Shown one piece after another: positions 1 to 5,807 of a stretch of DNA of 9,647 nt; within the stretch, counting starts at the first letter, position 1; every line of letters starts with the position of its first letter. The notes under the pieces were generated by a model. The model was given only the letters and a program-made list of their open reading frames with translations, was not told the DNA's origin and searched no databases. The stretch covers positions 1 to 9,647 of the forward strand of contig JAJRUU010000144.1 in the NCBI GenBank assembly GCA_024277605.1. Reading direction: 5' to 3'. The translations under genes and the position numbers were made by a program. This DNA is from a bacterium. Its GTDB lineage: Bacteria > SZUA-182 > SZUA-191 > JAJRXT01.

Positions 1-545
1 GCACCAGCGGCGGCATATGGGGCCTGACAGTGGGTTATTGTCTCATGGTAGGCGGACAGGAGGCAGCCTTCCGAGCCTTAGAACCGGTATTTAAAACGCT
101 TGCTCCAGCGGATGGCTATGCATATATGGGAAAAAGCGGGGCCGGGCATTTTGTCAAGATGATCCATAATGGAATCGAATACGCCCTGCTTCAGGCTTAT
201 GCCGAAGGGTTTGAGCTGATGCAGGCCAAAAAAGAGTTCAATCTCGACCTGGCGCAGATTTCTCATCTATGGAACCAAGGCAGTGTAGTACGATCATGGT
301 TGTTGGAACTAGCCGAAAACGCATTTGAAAAAGATGCTCGCCTGGATACTATAGAGGGTTTCGTTGAAGATTCCGGCGAAGGACGCTGGACGGTACTTGA
401 AGCCATCGAAGAAAACGTACCGGCGCCGGTTATTGCATTATCATTACTACAGCGCTTCCGCTCGCGCCAGGATGAATCATTCAGCGCCAAGGTTATCGCC
501 GCATTGAGAAACGAATTCGGCGGGCATGCCGTTAAAAAGGCTTAA
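1..545 (+). CDS. gnd: 6-phosphogluconate dehydrogenase, decarboxylating, short type (5' truncated by window edge)
   Basis: Oxidises and decarboxylates 6-phosphogluconate to ribulose-5-phosphate with NAD(P)H production in the cytoplasm, the last oxidative step of the pentose phosphate pathway. The reading frame is open from base 3 and codes for about 180 C-terminal residues. It begins in the family motif TSGGIWGL, followed by GYCLMVGG. GHFVKMIHNGIEY follows, holding the catalytic Lys (codon 156-158) and the substrate-binding Asn four residues later. A typical C-terminal helical domain follows (SGEGRWT, then SRQDESFSAKV). The short tail with no large duplicated helical domain points to the ~300-residue YqeC/GndA-like form rather than the ~470-residue E. 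coli form. The true start lies upstream of the window. It is followed by a palindromic repeat and then the transketolase genes on the same strand. Cofactor preference cannot be judged because the Rossmann half is missing. Confidence 0.95.
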   Translation, partial: TSGGIWGLTVGYCLMVGGQEAAFRALEPVFKTLAPADGYAYMGKSGAGHFVKMIHNGIEYALLQAYAEGFELMQAKKEFNLDLAQISHLWNQGSVVRSWLLELAENAFEKDARLDTIEGFVEDSGEGRWTVLEAIEENVPAPVIALSLLQRFRSRQDESFSAKVIAALRNEFGGHAVKKA

Positions 546-553
546 CCCGGATT

Positions 554-704
554 ATTCACCCAGAGGGGCACAGAGGAAAAACTTAATAGGACGCAGATTT
601 ACAAGATTTTCAGGATTGGGTCAATGACCCTTTAAAATCCGTAGTTTCTGCGGTAATCAGCGTCCAAATCTTTTGATTTTTTTCTCTGTGTGCTCTGTGT
701 TAAT
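554..704. repeat. ~150-bp imperfect palindromic intergenic repeat (CACAGAG-type ends)
   Basis: The two ends are imperfect inverted copies. The left arm (554-600) reads ATTCACCCAGAGGGGCACAG then onward to GGACGCAGATTT. The right arm (651-704), reverse-complemented, reads ATTAACACAGAGCACACAGA then onward to GGACGCTGATT. The centre is a tight hairpin: GGGTC (618-622), loop AAT, GACCC (626-630), flanked by GGATT (613-617) and AATCC (636-640). It lies wholly between gnd and tktN and has no coding capacity. From general experience, CACAGAG/CTCTGTG palindromes recur in many environmental bacterial genomes and behave like REP or MITE-type elements. Whether this one moves, or acts as an RNA processing or termination signal, is not shown. 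Confidence 0.75.
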
Positions 705-722
705 TTCTTTTTAAACAAAGTT

Positions 723-727
723 AAGGA
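723..727 (+). promoter_or_regulatory. Ribosome binding site that fixes the tktN start
   Basis: AAGGA lies 7 nt before the ATG at 735. The frame is open further upstream to an in-frame TTG at 690, but that extension would translate part of the palindromic repeat and has no Shine-Dalgarno sequence, so 735 is the preferred start. Confidence 0.75.
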
Positions 728-734
728 AATTGAT

Positions 735-1559
735 ATGAGCGGCAGAACAATAGATATTGATGTGTTGAAAGAGAATGCCCGGCATTTTAGAAAAGAGATT
801 TTGGAGATGATCCATGAGGCCGGTTCCGGTCATCCAGGTGGGTCGCTGTCAGCGGTGGAAATATTGATCAGCCTGTACTATTACAAGCTGAACCATCGGC
901 CGGATGAACCCGGCTGGCCGATTCGGGACAGGTTCATTATGTCTAAAGGGCACGCCAGCCCGGTGGTCTATGTCACCTTGGCCAATTGCGGCTATATCCC
1001 TAAGGCGGAGTTGAAACGATTCCGCAAGTTGGGTAGTATGCTGCAAGGGCATGTACATGCCGGAGTTCCGGGAGTGGAACTGTCCACCGGTTCACTGGGC
1101 CAGGGGTTATCAGTTGCGGGCGGCATCGCCTTGGGGGCCAAGCTGCGCAAGGTTAATTTTAAAATATACTGTGTCCTCGGCGATGGCGAGATACAGGAAG
1201 GCCAAATCTGGGAAGCCGCCATGACCGCCGCACAGCATAAGCTGGATAATATATGCGCCATTTTAGATTATAATAAGGTACAGGAGAATGCACCCGTGGC
1301 TCAAATCAAAAACGAGGAGCCGCTGGCTGACAAGTGGCGCAGCTTTGGCTGGCATGTGATTGAGGTCGATGGCCATGATTTTAAACGGCTTATCTCCGCT
1401 TTAGATGAATTTGACAGCGTGAAGGATAAACCGACATTTATCATCGCCCATACTATTAAAGGCAAAGGGGTTTCCTTTATGGAGGGTCAGCCAAAGTGGC
1501 ATGGCAAAGCCCCGAATACGGAGCAGCTGGAAACAGCTCTTAGGGAGCTGGGCTTTTGA
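735..1559 (+). CDS. tktN: Transketolase, N-terminal (pyrophosphate-binding) subunit
   Basis: Half of a split transketolase, which moves two-carbon ketol units between sugar phosphates using thiamine diphosphate. It is 274 residues from the ATG supported by AAGGA; family N-terminal subunits are of similar size. Motifs in order: SGHPGG (31-36); SKGHASPVVY (70-79); GHVHAG with PGVELSTGSLGQGLS (about 105-126); the thiamine-diphosphate/Mg motif GDGE (149-152) with its partner Asn at 180 (LDYN); and KGKGVSFME (about 242-250), which marks the end of the domain. Canonical transketolases have GHP where this has GHV, but the His is kept. The C-terminal subunit gene begins 33 bp downstream, and the two proteins are expected to form the active complex together. 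No promoter is clear in the repeat-filled gap upstream, so cotranscription with gnd is likely but unproven. Confidence 0.95.
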   Translation: MSGRTIDIDVLKENARHFRKEILEMIHEAGSGHPGGSLSAVEILISLYYYKLNHRPDEPGWPIRDRFIMSKGHASPVVYVTLANCGYIPKAELKRFRKLGSMLQGHVHAGVPGVELSTGSLGQGLSVAGGIALGAKLRKVNFKIYCVLGDGEIQEGQIWEAAMTAAQHKLDNICAILDYNKVQENAPVAQIKNEEPLADKWRSFGWHVIEVDGHDFKRLISALDEFDSVKDKPTFIIAHTIKGKGVSFMEGQPKWHGKAPNTEQLETALRELGF

Positions 1560-1592
1560 AGAATCACTGAATCTTCTTTTCGGAGGTGAAAT

Positions 1593-2534
1593 ATGGAGCT
1601 GAAAGCCACCAGGGAAGCATTTGGAGAGGCGCTCCTGGAACTGGGCCGCAAAAAAAAGAAGGTGGTGGTGTTATCGGGTGATCTCGAAGACGCCACCCGC
1701 GCGGAATACTTTAAAAATGAATTTTCCGATAGGTTCTTTAACCTGGGGATTGCCGAACAGGACATACTGGGAACTGCGGTTGGCTTGAGCCTGGACGGGC
1801 TTATTCCCTTTGCCTGCTCATTTGCGGCCTTTTTGACTAACCGCGCCTATGGCATCTTAAGAATCTCCATTTGCTATAATAAGCGCAATGTGAAGGTTAT
1901 CGGCTCTCATGCAGGGATTACCGTGGGAGCGGATGGCGCCACTGCTCAGTGCTTAGAGGATTTCGCAATTACCCGGGTGCTGCCGAATATTATTGTATTA
2001 TCACCAGTTGACGCTATAGAAGCCAAAAAAGCAACCTATGCTATGGCGGAGATATGTGGTCCGGTATATATGCGGCTGGGACGTACGCCCTTCCCTGTCA
2101 TCACCAAAGAATCCGACCCCTTCACTATCGGCAAAGCGAACCTCATGCGGGACGGTAATGACGTCAGCATAATTGCCACCGGCCTTATGGTCTCAGAAGG
2201 CTTAGCCGCCGCCGAAAGCTTATCAAAAGAGGGTATCAGCGCTCGAGTGATCAACATGCACACCATAAAGCCACTCGATGAAGCATGCATAATAGCTGCT
2301 GCGAAACACACCAGAGCAATAGTGACCGCCGAAGAACATCAAATAAACGGTGGTCTGGGAGGTGCTGTGGCTGAGGTTCTGGCCAGGAATGAACCGGCGC
2401 CGATTGAGATGGTGGCGGTGTTGGATACTTTCGGCGAATCCGGCGCCCCTGATGAACTGCTTAAAAAATATCAGCTCACCGCCGGGGATATAATTCGGGC
2501 GGTTAAAAAGGTTTTAAACAGGAAGGGTATTTGA
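1593..2534 (+). CDS. tktC: Transketolase, C-terminal (pyrimidine-binding) subunit
   Basis: Supplies the pyrimidine-binding and C-terminal domains of transketolase. It is 313 residues, with GGAGG at 1582-1586 set 6 nt before the ATG. The pyrimidine-binding domain has LSGDLED (27-33), a catalytic Glu at 55 in NLGIAEQD, and GSHAGITVG (104-112). The C-terminal transketolase domain starts near residue 185 (DVSIIATGLMV) and contains TAEEHQINGGLGGAV (245-259). One residue is odd: the family segment DGxTHQ reads DGATAQ here, so Ala118 (codon 1944-1946, GCT) sits where yeast transketolase has His481, while the preceding His (106, yeast His469) is kept. It may be a lineage variant or alter donor handling. 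The stop codon is 11 bp before the zwf ATG, so the genes are surely cotranscribed. DXP synthase is excluded by the split architecture and the pentose-phosphate neighbours. Confidence 0.93.
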   Translation: MELKATREAFGEALLELGRKKKKVVVLSGDLEDATRAEYFKNEFSDRFFNLGIAEQDILGTAVGLSLDGLIPFACSFAAFLTNRAYGILRISICYNKRNVKVIGSHAGITVGADGATAQCLEDFAITRVLPNIIVLSPVDAIEAKKATYAMAEICGPVYMRLGRTPFPVITKESDPFTIGKANLMRDGNDVSIIATGLMVSEGLAAAESLSKEGISARVINMHTIKPLDEACIIAAAKHTRAIVTAEEHQINGGLGGAVAEVLARNEPAPIEMVAVLDTFGESGAPDELLKKYQLTAGDIIRAVKKVLNRKGI

Positions 2535-2538
2535 AGGA
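2533..2538 (+). promoter_or_regulatory. Ribosome binding site that fixes the zwf start
   Basis: GAAGGA overlaps the tktC stop codon and ends 7 nt before the ATG at 2546. An in-frame TTG at 2531 would add five residues but lies ahead of this site, so the ATG is preferred. Confidence 0.7.
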
Positions 2539-2545
2539 TTGGCCT

Positions 2546-4093
2546 ATGTCAAATAAAAACAGTGATGATTCCTCCATGATAGACAGCAGTTTTCTACCGG
2601 CATGTGAAGTCCCTACTGAAGACCTCGAGGTGGGGCCGTTTACTATGCTGATTTTTGGCGGCACCGGCGATTTGAGCCAGAGAAAACTTCTGCCTACGCT
2701 GTATCATCTTTTTCGGAAAGAGGGGATTCTTACAGATTTCTCCATCATCGGCCTTGGGCGGCGCGAGATGTCCGATGAAGAATACAGAAATTATATCCGC
2801 CATGCGCTGGATACATTTACCCCTGAATCCGTCGATGATAAAAGCTATGAAGAATTCAGCCGCCATCTTTTCTATTTGCCGACCCGTTTCGAAGATGACC
2901 ACGAAAGCTTATGTAAGCGTATAAGCAAAATTGGCGGCCTGCTGGAGAAGAATAACCTCTTATATTATCTGGCGGTGGCCCCGGCGGTAGTAAATAATAT
3001 TATAGAAAAACTGGGCCAGTATAATATGTGCAAGGGGGAGTATAAGGCCAAAATCATTATTGAAAAGCCGTTTGGCTGTGATCGGGCCTCAGCCTTTCAG
3101 TTGAATCAGTTTATTCTGAAATATTTCGATGAAAACCAAATTTATCGGATAGATCATTACTTGGGTAAAGACACCGTTCAAAATATGATTTTCTTCCGCT
3201 TCGGCAACAGCATTTTTGAACCCCTGTGGAACAGGCGCTATGTCGATCATATCCAGATAAGCGTGGCTGAAGATATCGGCGTAGGACACCGGGGAGTCTT
3301 CTATGAGCAAGCCGGCGTGGTCAGGGATATTGTGCAGAATCATATAATGCAGCTCATCGCCCTGGTGGCTATGGAGCCGCCGGTGGGCTTTGAGGCTAAT
3401 CTCATCCGTGATGAGAAGATAAAGGTATTTAAAACTATACGGCCAATGGATGCAGAATACATTTATCAGTCCACTATACGCGGGCAATACGGCCCCGGAA
3501 AAACAAACGGCGAACCGGCGCTCGCCTACCGCGAAGAAGAAAATGTTTCTCATGTTTCAAATACCCCCACATTTTTCGCCGCAAAGCTATATGTAGATAA
3601 CTGGCGTTGGGCGGGGGTGCCTTTTTACATTCGCACAGGCAAGCGCCTGCTGAAGCGAAGCACCGAAATATTTATTCAATTCAAACAGCCGCCGCTACGG
3701 CTGCTAGGCCGGGTCTGTGATGTCCTAACTCCAAATGCCCTCATTTTCAGTATACAGCCGGATGAGGAGATAAGCCTGCAATTAAGCGTAAAATATCCGG
3801 GTATGCACAATCGATCGCATGTGGTTAATATGAATTTTAATTATGAAAAAACCTTCAACTTTAAAATGCACCTGGCCTATGAAAGGTTGTTAATTGACGC
3901 CATAAAAGGTGATTTAACCCTGTTTGCCCGTCAGGATGGAATCGAAGCCATGTGGTCGGTGGTCGATCCGATAATTTCTCGCTGGGAAAGTATACCGGCC
4001 AAAGATTTCCCCAATTATGCCGCCGGTAGCTGGGGACCAGAAGCAGCGGCTGAACTTATGCAAAAAGACGGGCGCAAGTGGCGGGAGTTATAG
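2546..4093 (+). CDS. zwf: Glucose-6-phosphate 1-dehydrogenase
   Basis: Oxidises glucose-6-phosphate to 6-phosphogluconolactone, the entry step of the oxidative pentose phosphate pathway. From the ATG it is 515 residues, within the normal 480-520 range. The dinucleotide site is IFGGTGDLSQRKL (36-48). An Arg at 72 in GLGRRE matches the position that contacts the NADP 2'-phosphate in the Leuconostoc enzyme, so NADP use is likely. IEKPFG (172-177) is present. The substrate signature RIDHYLGKD (201-209; Glu is usual at the end) carries Asp203 and His204, and the catalytic-base His is at 266 in VQNH. The C-terminal half has FYIRTGKRL and ends in the usual FARQDGIEAMW segment. An acidic, Ser-rich leader of about 30 residues precedes the Rossmann strand. 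It is 11 bp from tktC and 9 bp from the next gene, inside one operon. Confidence 0.97.
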   Translation: MSNKNSDDSSMIDSSFLPACEVPTEDLEVGPFTMLIFGGTGDLSQRKLLPTLYHLFRKEGILTDFSIIGLGRREMSDEEYRNYIRHALDTFTPESVDDKSYEEFSRHLFYLPTRFEDDHESLCKRISKIGGLLEKNNLLYYLAVAPAVVNNIIEKLGQYNMCKGEYKAKIIIEKPFGCDRASAFQLNQFILKYFDENQIYRIDHYLGKDTVQNMIFFRFGNSIFEPLWNRRYVDHIQISVAEDIGVGHRGVFYEQAGVVRDIVQNHIMQLIALVAMEPPVGFEANLIRDEKIKVFKTIRPMDAEYIYQSTIRGQYGPGKTNGEPALAYREEENVSHVSNTPTFFAAKLYVDNWRWAGVPFYIRTGKRLLKRSTEIFIQFKQPPLRLLGRVCDVLTPNALIFSIQPDEEISLQLSVKYPGMHNRSHVVNMNFNYEKTFNFKMHLAYERLLIDAIKGDLTLFARQDGIEAMWSVVDPIISRWESIPAKDFPNYAAGSWGPEAAAELMQKDGRKWREL

Positions 4094-4102
4094 GAGGAAA
4101 CC

Positions 4103-4684
4103 ATGCGGATACGTTTATATTCCTTCAAAATATTAACCCCCAACACCCTGTGCTTAACAATGGCAACGATACTTTTAATCAGCTGGCAATTCACCAGCTT
4201 TGCTAAAGAGGGGCACAAGATGAACCTCTCCGCATCAGCCTTTAAGCAGCAAGCCGAAATTCCAAAGGAATACACCTGCGACGATATCGGTATATCTCCC
4301 GCACTCACCTTTAGCAATAGCCCAAAGGAAACCAAAAGTTTTGCGCTCATCTGTGATGATCCGGATGCTCCAGCAGGCGTCTGGGTGCATTGGGTTCTGT
4401 ATAATCTCCCCCCACAAACAAATCATTTAGCGGAAGCACTCCCAACCAATGAGGACTTAGCCGACGGCTCCAGGCAGGGAACAAATGATTTTGGCCGTAT
4501 CGGTTATGCTGGGCCATGCCCGCCGCAAGGTCGTGGGCCGCACCGATATTTTTTTAAACTTTATGCGCTTGATACAATGTTTAGTTTAAAAGGAAAAACG
4601 GGTGACAAGAAAACGCTGCTTAACGCCATGCAGGGTCATATCCTGGCCGAAGCACAGCTAATGGGAACCTATGAACGGCGATAG
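4103..4684 (+). CDS. YbhB/YbcL-family PEBP (Raf-kinase-inhibitor-like) protein with N-terminal signal segment
   Basis: This is a phosphatidylethanolamine-binding-protein fold protein whose bacterial role is not established. The frame codes for 193 residues from an ATG 5 nt after AGGAGG (4092-4097), which overlaps the zwf stop codon. Residues 1-35 look like a signal peptide: basic start (MRIRLYSFK), a hydrophobic stretch at about 11-30, and a possible cleavage site after TSFA (31-34). The PEBP core shows CDDPDAP (84-90) with VHWVLYNLP (95-103), and GPCPPQGRGPHRYFFKLYALD (137-157), the two segments that form the anion-binding pocket. A second ATG at 4220 (residue 40), with an AGAGGGG-like site 6 nt ahead, would give a 154-residue cytosolic form of the usual YbhB length. 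Its place between zwf and pgl is unusual; a metabolic link is only inferred. Neither translation start nor export is proven. Confidence 0.88.
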   Translation: MRIRLYSFKILTPNTLCLTMATILLISWQFTSFAKEGHKMNLSASAFKQQAEIPKEYTCDDIGISPALTFSNSPKETKSFALICDDPDAPAGVWVHWVLYNLPPQTNHLAEALPTNEDLADGSRQGTNDFGRIGYAGPCPPQGRGPHRYFFKLYALDTMFSLKGKTGDKKTLLNAMQGHILAEAQLMGTYERR

Positions 4685-4739
4685 CAAGCCATTAAATCCA
4701 TAGGAGCCGCTGGATAAATTAACAAAAGTAATAATCCAG

Positions 4740-5459
4740 ATGAATAATTTTCATAAAATAATTGCATTTAAGACCAAGGAAGCTGCCACCAATTTTGCTC
4801 TAAAAAAATGGGGCGATATTTCCAAATATTCAGTGGCGAAAAATGGGCGTTTTACGGTGGCCATCTCAGGCGGCAATACCCCTTTAGATTTATATCGTAA
4901 ATTGGGGATGCGAAAAAATTTGCCGTGGGAGAAGACGCATATTTTTCTGGTAGATGAACGATATGTCCCCTTTTTTCATGAGGCCAGCAACCTCCGCATG
5001 ATCCGAAAAAACCTTATTGAGAATATCAACATACCCCAGATAAATATTCACCCCATTAACACAGCGGAAGATACTCCTGAGGCCTCAGCTATAAAGTACG
5101 AAGCTGAGTTGAAATCCTTTTTTGGATTGCAGGAGCATGAATTCCCGGTTTTTGATCTGATACTGCTGGGGATTGGAGCAGACGGGCATACGGCCTCACT
5201 TTTTCCGGGCGCAGATGCCCTTGCCGAACAAAAGCGGTTAGCTGTCGCCGTAGATAACGATAGAAATGCAGACAAACGAGTAACCCTGACCTTAGCGGTA
5301 ATTAATAACGCCAAAAATATAATTTTCCTGGTCACCGGCAAACACAAGGCACACGTCATGAAAGAAATCATAGAAGAATATAATTCACAACTACCCGCAG
5401 CGTCGGTTAAACCCAAAAACGGCGAACTCTTTTTAATTTTGGGAGAATGCTACAGTTAG
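4740..5459 (+). CDS. pgl: 6-phosphogluconolactonase
   Basis: Hydrolyses 6-phosphogluconolactone to 6-phosphogluconate, linking zwf to gnd. It is 239 residues, the usual size for the DevB/Pgl (NagB-like) family. Motifs in order: TVAISGGNTPLDLYRKL (about 39-55), the phosphate-binding segment; FLVDERYVP (about 70-78) followed by SNLRM; the signature LGIGADGHTASLFPG (about 142-156), whose His is the expected catalytic residue; and RVTLTLAVINNA (about 180-191). It starts 55 bp after the PEBP gene. No convincing Shine-Dalgarno sequence is close: the nearest, AGGAG at 4702-4706, is over 30 nt before the ATG. Translation may therefore be weak or coupled to something not visible here. An upstream in-frame non-ATG start cannot be excluded. 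The stop codon directly abuts the next palindromic repeat. Confidence 0.95.
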   Translation: MNNFHKIIAFKTKEAATNFALKKWGDISKYSVAKNGRFTVAISGGNTPLDLYRKLGMRKNLPWEKTHIFLVDERYVPFFHEASNLRMIRKNLIENINIPQINIHPINTAEDTPEASAIKYEAELKSFFGLQEHEFPVFDLILLGIGADGHTASLFPGADALAEQKRLAVAVDNDRNADKRVTLTLAVINNAKNIIFLVTGKHKAHVMKEIIEEYNSQLPAASVKPKNGELFLILGECYS

Positions 5460-5609
5460 ACCAAGTTGCAATCGAACATATACTAAATGGGTAGGGGGGG
5501 CTTTAGCTCTCGGGCTTTAGCTCTCGGGCTTTAGCTCTCCGCTTTTTGGTCGGTCTGAAGGCCGACCTACCCGAGTGAGAAATTAGTATCATTTTGAATG
5601 CAACTTGGT
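5460..5609. repeat. ~150-bp palindromic element with inverted ends
   Basis: The outer ends are inverted copies: ACCAAGTTGCA at 5460-5470 and TGCAACTTGGT at 5599-5609, 11 of 11 identical. Similarity continues inward (ATACTAA at 5480-5486 against TTAGTAT at 5583-5589), and GGGTAGG (5489-5495) is matched by CCTACCC (5566-5572). An inner hairpin GGTCGG (5548-5553)/CCGACC (5562-5567) closes the right side, and three tandem 14-mers fill the left side. It begins directly after the pgl stop codon and codes for nothing. The structure resembles a non-autonomous miniature element or a REP-type palindrome. Its position could also let it serve as a transcript end for the pgl operon, although no clean U-tract follows. 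Confidence 0.75.
5498..5539 (+). repeat. Three perfect tandem copies of a 14-bp unit
   Basis: GGGCTTTAGCTCTC occurs three times without change at 5498-5511, 5512-5525 and 5526-5539, inside the palindromic element. It is preceded by a G tract. The unit is short and has no spacers, so this is a slippage-type tandem repeat and not a CRISPR array. Confidence 0.9.
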
Positions 5610-5807
5610 ATTAGACCCGATCTATTCATAAACTCAGACTAGATTCGCCAGACACCTTGCGAGATAAGGTTTATAAGCCAACGCCCAATAAAACTTTGTT
5701 TGCCCAAGGGGATAGGAATAGGAGACTGATAAATTTATAATTTTCAACTAAATATCGATTCGCCCATAACAAGACCCGAATTTTTCGGGTAAATAAGGAG
5801 AATGCTG
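5610..5807 (+). promoter_or_regulatory. pgi leader region with possible -10 box and hairpin before the ribosome binding site
   Basis: This stretch has no gene. TATAAT at 5736-5741 is a perfect -10 match, but the sequence about 17 bp upstream is a poor -35, so the promoter call is weak. ACCCGAA (5774-5780), loop TTT, TTCGGGT (5784-5790) forms a perfect 7-bp hairpin ending only 4 nt before the Shine-Dalgarno sequence. It could affect ribosome access, but it lacks a U-tract and so is not a standard terminator. The gap of about 340 bp suggests pgi has its own promoter. Confidence 0.35.
5795..5800 (+). promoter_or_regulatory. Ribosome binding site that argues for a TTG start of pgi
   Basis: AAGGAG ends 1 nt before the ATG at 5802, 4 nt before CTG at 5805, and 7 nt before TTG at 5808. 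Only the TTG has comfortable spacing, so translation most likely begins there, two codons after the ATG. Confidence 0.6.

Noticed and set aside
690..734. Longer N-terminus for the transketolase N subunit from a TTG at 690
   Set aside because: It would translate the end of the palindromic repeat and lacks a ribosome site; AAGGA at 723-727 points to the ATG at 735.
1558..1580. Weak GAAGA/TCTTC hairpin followed by four T between the transketolase genes, as a terminator
   Set aside because: The stem is only 5 bp and AT-rich, and termination there would separate two subunits of one enzyme.
2531..2545. TTG start of zwf overlapping the tktC stop
   Set aside because: The ribosome binding site lies after this codon and is correctly spaced for the ATG at 2546.
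3089..3553. 154-codon minus-strand open frame opposite zwf
   Set aside because: It lies fully within the well-supported zwf frame and its translation resembles no family I know; treated as a shadow frame. The same applies to other antisense frames over tkt, pgl, pgi and the glycosyltransferase.
5498..5539. Regularly repeated short sequence that could suggest a CRISPR array
   Set aside because: The 14-bp units are head-to-tail with no spacers, only three copies, and no cas genes are nearby.
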